Part shown: one piece after another, positions 23,134 to 32,202 of the stretch
How positions within the stretch are numbered: the first letter of the stretch is position 1
Layout: each line of letters opens with the position of its first letter
Assembly (NCBI GenBank): GCA_963757395.1
Contig: CAVWRK010000013.1
Span: 496,001 to 560,000, forward strand
Origin: DATAOG01 sp963757395
GTDB taxonomy: Bacteria; Pseudomonadota; Alphaproteobacteria; Geminicoccales; Geminicoccaceae
Direction: 5' to 3'
Length of the DNA stretch: 64,000 nt
Program-made: the position numbers and the translations under genes
Notes under the pieces: model-generated
The model's input: only the letters and a program-made list of their open reading frames with translations
What the model was told of the DNA's origin: nothing
The model's database searches: none

Positions 23134-24837
23134 ATGACCGAGACCGCGGGGGAAATCCAGACCGTCGCCGAGGCCTATCTGACGCTGCTCAAGGCGCGCG
23201 GAATCGACTGGCTGTTCGCCAACGCCGGCACCGACTTCGCGCCCGTGATCGAGGCGCTTTCCCGGGGTGCGAGCGCCGGCCTCGCGATGCCCGAGCCGCT
23301 CGCAGCCCCCCATGAGACGGTCGCGGTCGGCATGGCGCACGGCTATTTTCTGGCAACCGGCCGGCCGCAGGCGGTCATGGTCCACGTCAACGTCGGCATG
23401 GCCAATGCGCTGATGGGCCTCTTGAACGCCGCCCGCGAGGACGTCCCGATCCTGTTCACCTCCGGGCGCACCCCGATCACCAAATCCGGCCGCCTCGGCT
23501 CGCGCGACCTGCCGATCCACTGGGGCCAGGAGATGCGCGACCAGGGCGCCATGCTGCGCGAGTACGTCAAGTGGGACTACGAGCTCCGCTTCGGCGACGA
23601 GGTGGAAAAAATCGTCGACCGCGCGCTCGCGATCGCCATGACCCCGCCGCGCGGCCCCGTTTATCTGAGTCTGCCGCGCGAGGCTCTGGCGGCGCCACTC
23701 GCCGATTTTTCCTACGGCGCGACCCCGCGCCTGCGCCCGGCAGCGACCCCAGCGCCCGCTCCCGAGGCGATCGCCGAGGCCGCCGCGATCCTGGCCCAAG
23801 CCAGGCGGCCGCTGATCATCTGCGGCCGCGGCGATGGCACCGCGCGGAGTTTTTCAGCACTCGCCGACTTCGCCTCGCGGTTCGCGATCCCGGTGGTCGA
23901 GTTCTGGCCGTCGCGCCTGTCGCTCGCGACCGACCACCCGCTGCACGCGGGCTTCGACGTTGGCCCCTGGCTGCCCGAGGCCGATGCCGTCCTGGTGCTC
24001 GACGCGATGGTGCCCTGGCTGCCCCAGCGCCACCAGCTACCCGAGGACTGCCCGGTGATCCAGCTCGGTCCCGATCCCCTTTTTTCCACTTTGCCGATGC
24101 GGACCTTCCCGGTGACGGTCGCGATCGCCGCCGGCATCGGCGCGACCCTCGAGGCGCTGGGCTCGGCGCTCGATCAGGCGGGCGGCATCACCGGCGCCGA
24201 GGCCCGCCGCGCGCAGATCATCGCGAGGAATCGCGAGCGCCGCGAGGCGCAGGCCGCCACGGCCGAGGCCGGCCGGTCGGAGCCGATGACCGCAGCCTGG
24301 ATCAGCCGTTGCCTGGACCAGGTCAAGGGTGCTGACGCCATGGTCTTCAACGAGCTCGGCTGCGATCCCGCCCAGCTCAGCTTCACGCAACCCGGCTGCT
24401 ACTTCGGCCACTCGCTGGCCGGCGGCCTCGGCTGGGGCCTGCCGGCGGCGCTGGGCGCCCAGCTCGCCTGCCCCGACCGCCTGGTGATCGCGGCGATCGG
24501 CGATGGCTCCTACATGTTCGCAAACCCGGTCGCCTGCCACCAGCTGGCGGAAGCCCAGAGCCTGCCGGTTCTGACCCTGGTCTTCAACAACGGCGTCTGG
24601 AACGCAGTCCGGAAATCAACCGCCGCGGTCTATCCCGACGGCCACGCCGTGCGCAGCAACCGCATGCCGCTCTCCTCCCTCGAGCCCTCGCCCCGCTACG
24701 AGATGATCGTCGAGGCCAGCGGCGGCTACGGCGAACGCGTCGAGACCGCGGCCGCGCTGCCCGCCGCCCTCGAGCGCGCCCTCCACGTCATCCGCGCCGA
24801 ACGCCGCCAGGCCCTCCTCAACATCATCTGCCAATAG
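23134..24837 (+). CDS. Thiamine pyrophosphate-dependent enzyme (acetolactate synthase-like)
   Basis: 567 residues with the three-domain POX/ALS architecture. The N-terminal pyrimidine-binding domain has LLKARGIDWLFANAGTDFAP and the activating Glu in APHETVAVGMAHGY. A central domain has PLIICGRGDG. The C-terminal TPP motif runs from IGDGSYMFANP to VFNNGVWNAV (GDG...NN). ADE-type and FAD-binding features of true acetolactate synthase are not obvious, and there is no small subunit. It may be a decarboxylase or a 2-hydroxyacyl-CoA lyase-like enzyme; substrate unknown. ATG 23134 is chosen because it follows the tRNA 3' fragment and gives the standard start; AAGGA lies about 11 bases upstream. Confidence 0.85.
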   Translation: MTETAGEIQTVAEAYLTLLKARGIDWLFANAGTDFAPVIEALSRGASAGLAMPEPLAAPHETVAVGMAHGYFLATGRPQAVMVHVNVGMANALMGLLNAAREDVPILFTSGRTPITKSGRLGSRDLPIHWGQEMRDQGAMLREYVKWDYELRFGDEVEKIVDRALAIAMTPPRGPVYLSLPREALAAPLADFSYGATPRLRPAATPAPAPEAIAEAAAILAQARRPLIICGRGDGTARSFSALADFASRFAIPVVEFWPSRLSLATDHPLHAGFDVGPWLPEADAVLVLDAMVPWLPQRHQLPEDCPVIQLGPDPLFSTLPMRTFPVTVAIAAGIGATLEALGSALDQAGGITGAEARRAQIIARNRERREAQAATAEAGRSEPMTAAWISRCLDQVKGADAMVFNELGCDPAQLSFTQPGCYFGHSLAGGLGWGLPAALGAQLACPDRLVIAAIGDGSYMFANPVACHQLAEAQSLPVLTLVFNNGVWNAVRKSTAAVYPDGHAVRSNRMPLSSLEPSPRYEMIVEASGGYGERVETAAALPAALERALHVIRAERRQALLNIICQ

Positions 24838-24964
24838 GCAGGCGGAGGCGCTGCACCCCGAACTTGACCAGCCTCATTGGTGGCGACGAGGCGCTCGAGC
24901 CTCGGAACGCGCGACGGTATCAGCGATCCTGCTGCTGGCCGCCGGCGTCACGCTGTTCGGCATC

Positions 24965-25753
24965 ATGGACGGTCTCGCGAAGCTGCTCGCCGGCGACTAC
25001 TCGGTGGTCCAGATCGTCTGGGCGCGCTACGCGTTCGCGGTCCCGGTCATCCTGGCGATCGCCCGCCCGGCGGCCTGGCCAGGCCTGCTCCGGGCCGAGC
25101 GCCCGTCGCTGCAGGCGGTGCGCGGGCTGATGCCGGTCTTCGCCAACGTCACCGTGATCCTCGGCGTCAGCCTGATGCCGCTCGCGGACGCGACCGCGAT
25201 CAGCTTCGCCTCGCCGCTTCTGGTCGTGGCCCTCTCGGCCCCGCTGCTCGGGGAAAGGGTCTCGGTCCACAGCTGGACCGGCGTCGCCTGCGGCTTCGCG
25301 GGCGTCCTGATCATCGCCCGGCCCGGCGCCGGCACGCTCGCCTGGGCCGCCCTCTTCCCGCTCGCGACCGCGCTGATCTTCGCGCTCTATCAGATCCTGA
25401 CCCGCCTGGTCAGCCGCAATACCGATCCAATCGTGACGCTCGCCTGGACCGTCGCGGTCGGCCTGGTCCCCACGACCCCGCTCCTCTTCCCCTACTGGCA
25501 CCCCGTCCGCTTGTCCGACTGGCCGCTCCTGATCCTGTCCGGCCTGCTCTTCGGCGCGGGGCAGTTCCTGCTCATCCGGGCCTTCGCGATGGCCCCCGCC
25601 GGGGTGCTGGCGCCCTTCACCTATGCGCAGATTGTCGCGGCGGTCGTGTTCGGCGCCCTGGTGTTCGGCGACGTCCCGGACCTCTGGACCACGGTCGGCA
25701 CAGCGGTCGTCATCCTGGCCGGCGTCTACGTTCTGCGGCGTCAGGCAGCGTGA
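24965..25753 (+). CDS. EamA/DMT-family membrane transporter
   Basis: 262 residues or more, about ten hydrophobic helices in two EamA repeats. Recognisable parts are YSVVQIVWARYAFAVPVI, DATAISFASPLLVVALSAPL and FTYAQIVAAVVFGALVFGDV. These drug/metabolite transporters export amino acids, purines or other small molecules. In-frame sequence before the ATG (ATVSAILLLAAGVTLFGI) completes the first helix to about 24914, but no ATG, GTG or TTG with a ribosome site begins it, so the true start is unresolved and a small upstream lesion is possible. It ends four bases from the convergent dctM stop. Confidence 0.82.
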   Translation: MDGLAKLLAGDYSVVQIVWARYAFAVPVILAIARPAAWPGLLRAERPSLQAVRGLMPVFANVTVILGVSLMPLADATAISFASPLLVVALSAPLLGERVSVHSWTGVACGFAGVLIIARPGAGTLAWAALFPLATALIFALYQILTRLVSRNTDPIVTLAWTVAVGLVPTTPLLFPYWHPVRLSDWPLLILSGLLFGAGQFLLIRAFAMAPAGVLAPFTYAQIVAAVVFGALVFGDVPDLWTTVGTAVVILAGVYVLRRQAA

Positions 25754-25756
25754 GGG

Positions 25757-27058
25757 TCACAACGGCCAAAGCGCGATCTGTGGAAAAATCAGCACCAGCA
25801 GCAGGCCGATCAGCTGCAGGCAGACGAACGGCAGGACGCCCGCGAAGATCGTGTGCAGGTCGATCTCGGGCGGCGCCACGCTCTTGAGGTAGAAGGCGGC
25901 CGGCCCAAACGGCGGCGTCAGGTAGGACGCCTGCATGTTCATGCAGAACAGGATGCCAAACCAGACCGGATTGAAGCCGAGGGAGGTCGCGACCGGCACG
26001 AAGATCGGCATGGTAAGTAACAAAATCCCGATCCAGTCCATGAACATGCCGAGCACCACCAGGATCGCCATCATCACCAGAATGATCCCGATCGGCGGGA
26101 ACGGCAGGCCCGAGATCAGGCCCTTGAGATAACCGGTGCCGCCCATGATGTTGTAAATGCCGATCAGCGCGTTGGCGCCGAAGGCGAGCCAGAGCAGCAC
26201 GCCGACCGTGGTCATGGTCTGGATCAGCGAGCCACGCAGCATTTTCCAGTTGAGCTCGCGCCGCCACCAGGCCGAGGCGATCGCACCACAGGCGCCGACG
26301 CCCGCGGACTCGGTGACCGAGGCGATGCCGCCGTAGATGCTGCCCAGCACCCAGATCACGATCATGATCGGCAGGATCAGGCCCTTGAGCAGGGCGAGCT
26401 TCTCGGCCCAGGGCATCGCCAGGTCCTCGGGCGGGGCCGGCGGCCCGAGCTTCGGGTTGAGCCAGCAGCGGATCATGATGTAGCCGACGTAGACCGTGCC
26501 GAGCAGCAGCCCGGGCGTGAACCCGGCCAGGAACAGATCGCTGATCGAGACGTTGGCGGTCAGGCCATAGAGAATCAGGACCACAGAGGGCGGGATCATC
26601 GTGCCGAGCGAGCCGCCGGCGCAGATCGTGCCGATCGCGAGCTTCTTGTCATAGCCGAGCCGCAGCATCTGCGGCAGGGCGATCAGCCCGAGCAGCACGA
26701 TCTCGCCACCGATGATGCCGGTCATCGCCGCCATCAGCACGGCCACCAGCGTGGTCTGGATCGCGAGCCCGCCCGGCAGCGCGCCCGCGAACACGTGCAT
26801 CGCCCGATAGAGGTCCTGCGCCACGCCCGAGCGCTCGAGGATGCAGGCCATGAACACGAACAACGGCACGGCCACGAAGACGTACTCGCTGACGAAGCCA
26901 TAGACCCGGCTCGCGACCAGCGGCAGCCCCGACGGGCCAAGCCACAGCAGCGTGCAGCCGACCGCGAGCGTCATCGTGATCCAGGCGAGCGGCACGCCCA
27001 AGAGCATCAGGCCGATCATCACCAGGATGATCAGAAGCGTGACGGTCTCGATGCCCAT
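25757..27058 (-). CDS. dctM: TRAP transporter large permease subunit
   Basis: About 433 residues and a dozen hydrophobic helices. Family marks: GVPLAWITMTLAVGCTLLWL, VPLFVFMACILERSGVAQDL, GGSLGTMIPPSVVLILYGLT and CMNMQASYLTPPFGPAAFYL. DctM forms the Na+-coupled channel of tripartite ATP-independent periplasmic transporters, here fed by the DctP protein two genes upstream. ATG 27058 is chosen over the longer frame because the earlier codons are repeat DNA. The operon order is P-Q-M, all on the minus strand. Confidence 0.9.
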   Translation of the reverse strand: MGIETVTLLIILVMIGLMLLGVPLAWITMTLAVGCTLLWLGPSGLPLVASRVYGFVSEYVFVAVPLFVFMACILERSGVAQDLYRAMHVFAGALPGGLAIQTTLVAVLMAAMTGIIGGEIVLLGLIALPQMLRLGYDKKLAIGTICAGGSLGTMIPPSVVLILYGLTANVSISDLFLAGFTPGLLLGTVYVGYIMIRCWLNPKLGPPAPPEDLAMPWAEKLALLKGLILPIMIVIWVLGSIYGGIASVTESAGVGACGAIASAWWRRELNWKMLRGSLIQTMTTVGVLLWLAFGANALIGIYNIMGGTGYLKGLISGLPFPPIGIILVMMAILVVLGMFMDWIGILLLTMPIFVPVATSLGFNPVWFGILFCMNMQASYLTPPFGPAAFYLKSVAPPEIDLHTIFAGVLPFVCLQLIGLLLVLIFPQIALWPL

Positions 27059-27059
27059 T

Positions 27060-27180
27060 TGCTCGGACTCACCCCGAACCCGACCCTGCCCCATCCAGGG
27101 GGAGGGAGTGACATCCTGAGCGGCCACGGCATTTTCCCTCCGCCCTTGCGGGGGAGGGCCAGGGTGGGGGGCCGGACGCG
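27060..27180. repeat. GC-rich hairpin repeat between dctQ and dctM
   Basis: Contains CCCTCCGCCC-TTGC-GGGGGAGGG (27136-27158) and a nearby second GGGGGAGGG-bearing palindrome, typical of the interspersed extragenic hairpins of GC-rich proteobacteria. It lies between co-transcribed genes and could modulate dctM levels. Confidence 0.55.
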
Positions 27181-27208
27181 GCGACTCGGCGATCCATTCG
27201 CAGACCCA

Positions 27209-27733
27209 TCAATCTGTCGGCAAAGGGCGCTGCTCCGCCGCCCCGCTCTGCGGCGGGTCCCCGACGCCGGTCAGATGGCGCCAGAGCTGGACCAGCAGCT
27301 GGAGCACGATCAAGGCCGCCCCGACCGCGATCAAGGGCTTGATGATCGCCGGGCTCGGCGAGTTCCAGGCGCTGCCGGTGCGCTCGACCAGCGTGATCGC
27401 CTTGATCCCCGGGCGCCAGGCGGCCCAGACCAGGAGGCTCATCGCAAGGATCCCGACCAGCATCGCGAACAGATCGAGCCACCAGCGGACGCGCGCCGGC
27501 ATCAGGTCGTAGAGGGCGGTGATCGCGACATGCCGGCGCTGCAGGGTGACGAACCCGCCAGACAGCAGATAACAGATCCCGCAGAGCAGGATCGTCAGCT
27601 CGAAGCCCCAGGAGGTCGGCGCGTTGAACACATAGCGCATCACGACCTCGTAGGCCGTGATCGCGACCGCCACCAGGTAGAGGTAGCAGAGCCGCTCGCC
27701 CAGCAGGCGGTTGAGCGCGTCGATCGCGCGCAT
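27209..27733 (-). CDS. dctQ: TRAP transporter small permease subunit
   Basis: 174 residues, four membrane helices. Typical opening ALNRLLGERLCYLYLVAVAI and the conserved VVMRYVFNAPTSWGFELTIL segment place it in the DctQ family. DctQ is required alongside DctM for transport activity. It lies between dctP and dctM. The C-terminus (TGVGDPPQSGAAEQRPLPTD) is a hydrophilic cytosolic tail. Confidence 0.9.
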   Translation of the reverse strand: MRAIDALNRLLGERLCYLYLVAVAITAYEVVMRYVFNAPTSWGFELTILLCGICYLLSGGFVTLQRRHVAITALYDLMPARVRWWLDLFAMLVGILAMSLLVWAAWRPGIKAITLVERTGSAWNSPSPAIIKPLIAVGAALIVLQLLVQLWRHLTGVGDPPQSGAAEQRPLPTD

Positions 27734-27775
27734 GTCGGGGCGCGGGAGCCGGCCGGGCCGGCCCCCGTCCGCCGC

Positions 27776-28816
27776 TCAGAGCAGGCCGATCTTCTTCATG
27801 AACGCGATGTTGGCCTCGTAGGCGCGCTTGGCGAGATCGTCGCCCTCGGCGAAATCGGCCCAGGCCGTGGCCGCGATCTGGCGGAACTTGTCACGGTCCT
27901 CCTTGGACCAGTCGACCACCTCGACGGACTTGTCGGCCTTGTCCGCCGCCACCAGCTCGCGGTCGCTGATCTCGTTCATCATCGCAAGATCGCTGATCAT
28001 CGCCCGGTACCAGACGTCGAGGATCGTCTGCTGGGCCGGCGTCAGGCTGTCCCAGGCCGCCTTGTTGACCGTGAACTGGATCACCGGCATCGAATGGATG
28101 CCGGGATAGATCGGGAATTTCGCGATTTTGTGCAGGCCGATGCTCTCGTCCATCGTGTAGGAGCTGAAGTCGGCGGCGTCGACCACGCCCTTGTCGATCG
28201 AGGTGTAGACCTCGGACGACGGCAGCGCCACCGGCGAGGCGCCGGCGCGCTCGAACACGGTGGCCGCCAGGCCCTCGGGCATGCGCACCTTGACCCCCTT
28301 GAGGTCGTCGATGCCACGGATCGGAATCTTGGAGGTGAAGGACTCGCGCGCGATCGAGCCGCAGCCGACGACCTTGACGTTGCCGTCGGCGTATGTGTCG
28401 AAGGCTTCCTGGAGCAGCTCCCTGCCGCCGCCGTAGTAGCAGAACATGCCGATCTGGTCGGGCGTCTCGTAGCCCGCGATCAGGTCGCCCAACAGCGCGA
28501 ACGCCTTGCTGCGCCCAGAGAAATAAACGGTCGCGGTGATGTCGCCCTGGAGGATGCCCTGGCTGATCGCATCCATGGTCTCGTTGTAGGGCACGACCGA
28601 GCCGACCGGGGTCAGCTCGATCTGCACTTCCCCGCCGGTCATCTCCTTGAGCCGCGGCAGCCAGTACTGCTCGATGTTGGTATAGAAGGACTCGCCGGCG
28701 CTCATCGAGGTCTGCACCTTCCAGACCTGCGCGGCCATGGCCGGCGCGATGCCCAGGCCAGCGGCCAGCAGACCGGTGAGCGCGACGGACGCGGCATCTC
28801 TTTGCCACTTCGGCAT
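27776..28816 (-). CDS. dctP: TRAP transporter substrate-binding protein
   Basis: 346 residues with a signal peptide ending AMA. The mature protein has the DctP fold: VWKVQTSMSAGESFYTNIEQ, MTGGEVQIELTPVGSVVPYN, the hallmark KGVKVRMPEGLAATVFERAG with the carboxylate-binding Arg, and ALPSSEVYTSIDKGVVDAAD. The group with GSVVPYNETMDAISQGILQG is close to binding proteins for organic acids such as keto acids, but the ligand is not certain. First gene of the dctPQM set; the dioxygenase gene lies 72 bp upstream in the same orientation. Confidence 0.9.
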   Translation of the reverse strand: MPKWQRDAASVALTGLLAAGLGIAPAMAAQVWKVQTSMSAGESFYTNIEQYWLPRLKEMTGGEVQIELTPVGSVVPYNETMDAISQGILQGDITATVYFSGRSKAFALLGDLIAGYETPDQIGMFCYYGGGRELLQEAFDTYADGNVKVVGCGSIARESFTSKIPIRGIDDLKGVKVRMPEGLAATVFERAGASPVALPSSEVYTSIDKGVVDAADFSSYTMDESIGLHKIAKFPIYPGIHSMPVIQFTVNKAAWDSLTPAQQTILDVWYRAMISDLAMMNEISDRELVAADKADKSVEVVDWSKEDRDKFRQIAATAWADFAEGDDLAKRAYEANIAFMKKIGLL

Positions 28817-28888
28817 GTGATCGGCCTCCCTCTTTATGGGTTGGGGGCCGGCGCCGCGCTCCGAGCGGCAACCCGACCCACTTCCGGT

Positions 28889-29785
28889 TTAGTCGTCGCC
28901 AAGCGCCGGCTCAAGCTCGTCGGCGGTCTGGAAAAAGCGACGACCGGCGCTCTTCTGGTTCTCGTAGATCGAGCCCTGGTGCTCGGCGGGCGGCAGCGGC
29001 AGGCGGACCGGCACCTTTTCCAGCCGCGGCTCGAGGGTGTCCTCGCCGCAGACCATCAGGCCCTGATACTTCGGGAAATCGGGGGTGCCGAGGATCGGCC
29101 AGGCGTCGGCGGCCCGGTATTGATGCAGCAGCAGCCGGCGTGGCCGGCCGGAGGTGTTGGTCGCCGAGCCGTGCACGGTCCGCGCATGATGGACCGTAAT
29201 CGAGCCGGCTGGCCCGGTCAGCTTGACCGCGCGGGAAAAATCGAGCTCGCCGCGCGCAGGATCGATCGCGCCGCAGAAGAAACCCCGCTCGTCGTGGTGG
29301 TCGAAGATCGGCCCGAGATGACTGCCCGGGATCACCATCAACGGGCCGTTGTCGTCATCGACATCGTCCACCATGATCCCGACCGCAGCCAGATCGTCGT
29401 TGGTATGTGGATAAAACGCCCAGTCCTGGTGCCACTCGACCGGCGCGCCATAGCCCGCGGCCTTGAGGTTGAGCTTGCTGACGTCGAACCGGATCGAAGG
29501 CCCCCAGAGCCGCTTCAACACCTCGAGGATCCTCGGGTGCGCGACCATGCGCGCATAGGCCTCGTGCCACTGGTGCGGGGTCTTGATCCGGCGCACCCGC
29601 GGCTCGCGCGCCGAGTGGCTGTCCTCGAGGTCGTAGACCTCGTCGTGCGTGGTCCGGCTACGGGCGTCCTCGACGAACCGCTCGGTGACCTGGCGGAGCT
29701 CCTCGATCTCGGCCCGGCCGAGGACGTCGGCTACGACCAGATAGCCTTGCTCGCGGTAGAGGGCGACATCCGGTTCGGTGATCAT
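28889..29785 (-). CDS. Phytanoyl-CoA dioxygenase (PhyH) family protein
   Basis: 298 residues. Fe(II)/2-oxoglutarate oxygenase motifs: EWHQDWAFYPH (HxD), MVIPGSHLGP and TVHHARTVHGSATNTSGRPR (distal His and 2OG-binding Arg). These enzymes hydroxylate unactivated carbons of small molecules. The substrate is unknown; position next to a TRAP importer, a LacI regulator and an enolase-superfamily dehydratase suggests it acts on the same imported compound. No acyl-CoA genes accompany it. Confidence 0.85.
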   Translation of the reverse strand: MITEPDVALYREQGYLVVADVLGRAEIEELRQVTERFVEDARSRTTHDEVYDLEDSHSAREPRVRRIKTPHQWHEAYARMVAHPRILEVLKRLWGPSIRFDVSKLNLKAAGYGAPVEWHQDWAFYPHTNDDLAAVGIMVDDVDDDNGPLMVIPGSHLGPIFDHHDERGFFCGAIDPARGELDFSRAVKLTGPAGSITVHHARTVHGSATNTSGRPRRLLLHQYRAADAWPILGTPDFPKYQGLMVCGEDTLEPRLEKVPVRLPLPPAEHQGSIYENQKSAGRRFFQTADELEPALGDD

Positions 29786-29874
29786 CTCGTGCTTCCCTGA
29801 ACGTTGGAAGTTGGGCGCGCAGCCATGCTCGCGCAGCTCGATGAAAACGTCAACATCGGGTTCGGAAAATCCGA

Positions 29875-30903
29875 CTACGGCTTGGTCGCGAGCGTTGCCG
29901 ATGCCCGCGGCCGATCCGCGAGCACGCTCCGGCTGGCGAGCGTGATGCTGACCGGCGGGCCGGTCAGCGCACCGCTCAGGCGATCGATCATCAACCGCGC
30001 GGCGCGCCGCCCGATCTCGGCGAAATCCCGGACGATGCCGACCACCTCGGGCAGGGCGGCGGCGAGCGGCTCGACCGCATCCAGGGCCACGACCCTGACG
30101 TCGCCCGGCACCCCGAGCCCGCGCCGGCGCACGATCTCGAACGCGCCCGCGAGCAGCCGGTTGCCGTCGACCAGGATCGCGGTCGGCAGCGGCCCGCCGG
30201 CGAGCGCGCGCTCGATCGCCTCGGGGTCGCGGGCGGCCGGATCGATCCGGACCACGACCTGCGCCTCGGATGGCAGCCCGGCCGCGGCGACCGCGGCGCG
30301 AAATGCCTTGATCCGCTCGCGCACCGGCCGGATCTGCAGCTCCGGCTCGAGCAGAGCGAGGCGCCGGTGGCCCTGGCGCAGCAGCGCCCGCACCGTGCGC
30401 CGGGTGGCGAGCGCGTGATCGCTGAACACGCTGTCGACCGCGAACGGCAGGTCGCGATCGAGCACCACCACCGGCACGTCCAGGTTGCGCACGGTCGCCT
30501 GGAGCGTCGGGTCGTCCTCGTCCGAGAGATAGAGGATGATGCCGTCGACCTGGCGACTCTGGAGCAGCTGCAGCGCCCGCGCCTCGCGCGCCGGATCATA
30601 GTCGCTGTCGGTCAGCAGCATCGTGTAGCCGGCCTCGGCGAGCGTCGCCTCCGCCGCCTTGGCGATCGCGGCATTCGGGTAGTTGGTGAGGTCCGGCACC
30701 AGAAACCCGATCGTGCGCGAGACGTTGGTGCGCATCGACTGGGCGGCGGCATTGGCGACGTAGCCCAAGAGCTGCATCGCCGCCTCGACCCGCTCGCGGG
30801 TCGCGGGCCTGACCAGCGCCGGCGCATTGGCGACCCGCGACACGGTCACCATCGACACCCCCGCCTCGCGGGCGACATCCTTGATGGTCGGCCGCCGCGC
30901 CAC
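29875..30903 (-). CDS. LacI-family transcriptional regulator
   Basis: 342 residues. N-terminal helix-turn-helix RPTIKDVAREAGVSMVTVSR and hinge helix VANAAAQSMRTNVSRTIGFL, then a periplasmic-binding-protein-like sensor domain (DLTNYPNAAIAKAAEATLAE, VDGIILYLSDEDD, RAAVAAAGLP). GTG start at 30903 with GAGGG eight bases upstream; the longer open frame beyond it is antisense-like noise from the neighbouring dehydratase gene. It probably represses the flanking dehydratase, dioxygenase and TRAP genes until a sugar acid-like inducer binds. It lies 20 bp after the dehydratase stop, so the two are likely co-transcribed. Confidence 0.88.
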   Translation of the reverse strand: MARRPTIKDVAREAGVSMVTVSRVANAPALVRPATRERVEAAMQLLGYVANAAAQSMRTNVSRTIGFLVPDLTNYPNAAIAKAAEATLAEAGYTMLLTDSDYDPAREARALQLLQSRQVDGIILYLSDEDDPTLQATVRNLDVPVVVLDRDLPFAVDSVFSDHALATRRTVRALLRQGHRRLALLEPELQIRPVRERIKAFRAAVAAAGLPSEAQVVVRIDPAARDPEAIERALAGGPLPTAILVDGNRLLAGAFEIVRRRGLGVPGDVRVVALDAVEPLAAALPEVVGIVRDFAEIGRRAARLMIDRLSGALTGPPVSITLASRSVLADRPRASATLATKP

Positions 30904-30923
30904 GCCCGTTACCCTCGCCAATC

Positions 30924-32132
30924 TCAGTCGGCAGAGCTCCGGCGGATCGCCGCGTCCTTCCGCTTCAAGACCTCCGGCAGCAGCTTGGTGCCGAGCCCCG
31001 CGCCAGTCATCGGATAGACATAGCCCTGCTCGATCCGCGGCAGCTCGGTCACCAGCTCCCGATACCAGCCGGTATAGAAGGCGCGCACGCTCTCCTGGAT
31101 CAGCGCATTGGTCGCATTCATCGAGAGATGGACCGAGGCCGTGTAGACGACTGGGCCAGTGCAGTCGTGGGGCGCTATCGGCAGGTGCCAGGTCTCGGCC
31201 ATGGCGGCGATCTTGCGCGCTTCCGAGAGGCCGCCGACCCAGCTGAGATCGAGCATGGCGATCCCGACCGCATTGCGCTCGAACAGCTCGCGGAACGCGC
31301 TCCGGGTGGCCAGCGTCTCGCTGGCGCAGATCGGCACATGGGTCGAGGCCGCGAGCTCGGCCAGATCGTCCGCCGAGGTCATCTTGATCGGGTCCTCGAA
31401 CCAGAACGGCTCGAACTCCTCCAGCGCCCGAAAGATCCGCTTGGCGGCCGGCAGGTTCCAGAGCGTGTGCAGCTCGACCATGATGTCGATCCGGTCGCCG
31501 ACCGCTTTTCTGATTTTTCGAAACGGCTCGAGCGCCTGGTCGAGCTCTTGGGAGCTGATGTAGGTGCCGCCGGATGCCTCGGCCGCGAAGTCGAAGGGCC
31601 AGATCTTCATGCCCGTGATGCCCTGCTCGAGCAGGCTCTGCGCCAGCTCGTCGGCCCGGTTCAGGAAAGCGTCCAGGTCCTCGTACGGCCCCTCCTCGCG
31701 CTCGCGCGGCAGCCCCCAGTTCTGGGTCAGCTGGCCGACGTTGGTGCGCACATAGCGATAGCCGGCGCAGGTGTTGTAGATCCGGATCCTCGGCCGCGAC
31801 AGGCCGCCCAGCAGCTGATGGATCGGCTGCCCGGTCGCCTGGCCGAACAGATCCCAAAGGGCGATGTCGATCGCCGACAGCCCGCGCATCTCGGCGCCGC
31901 TGCCCGAGAACCCGACGTAGGTGTCCTGCAGCGTGCGTGAGTGCCGGTCGATCGCGAGCGGGTCCTGGCCGAGCAGCCGCGGTGCTGCGCTCTCGTGGAT
32001 GTAGGCGGCCGTGGCGCTCGCCCCGAAGAACGCCTCGCCGAGCCCGATCAGCCCCTCGTCGGTGTGCACCTGCACCCAGACCAGGTTCGGAAACTCGCCG
32101 AGCTGAATGGTCTCGACCGCGGTGATTTTCAT
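30924..32132 (-). CDS. Mandelate racemase/enolase-superfamily sugar-acid dehydratase-like enzyme
   Basis: 402 residues. N-terminal capping domain (TDEGLIGLGEAFFGA, LSAIDIALWDLFGQATGQPI) and a TIM barrel. Barrel features: GITGMKIWPFD, IMVELHTLWN, FWFEDPI and ICASETLATR for acid/base and metal ligands, and MLDLSWVGG...APHDCTGP for the Asp-His dyad. The superfamily abstracts a proton alpha to a carboxylate; LacI regulation and the TRAP importer point to sugar-acid dehydration or racemisation. Start ATG 32132 (MKITAVETIQLG). Confidence 0.85.
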   Translation of the reverse strand: MKITAVETIQLGEFPNLVWVQVHTDEGLIGLGEAFFGASATAAYIHESAAPRLLGQDPLAIDRHSRTLQDTYVGFSGSGAEMRGLSAIDIALWDLFGQATGQPIHQLLGGLSRPRIRIYNTCAGYRYVRTNVGQLTQNWGLPREREEGPYEDLDAFLNRADELAQSLLEQGITGMKIWPFDFAAEASGGTYISSQELDQALEPFRKIRKAVGDRIDIMVELHTLWNLPAAKRIFRALEEFEPFWFEDPIKMTSADDLAELAASTHVPICASETLATRSAFRELFERNAVGIAMLDLSWVGGLSEARKIAAMAETWHLPIAPHDCTGPVVYTASVHLSMNATNALIQESVRAFYTGWYRELVTELPRIEQGYVYPMTGAGLGTKLLPEVLKRKDAAIRRSSAD

Positions 32133-32202
32133 GGTTGCCCCCCGAAGCGTCGCGCGCACCGGCAGCATAGCGGCGTCCGGCGGCTTGTGCAGGCTCTGGA
32201 CG

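Noticed and set aside
26795..29800. 1001-codon plus-strand frame opposite the TRAP and PhyH genes
   Set aside because: Arg/Asp/His-rich antisense frame spanning four well-defined genes on the other strand; a GC-bias artefact.
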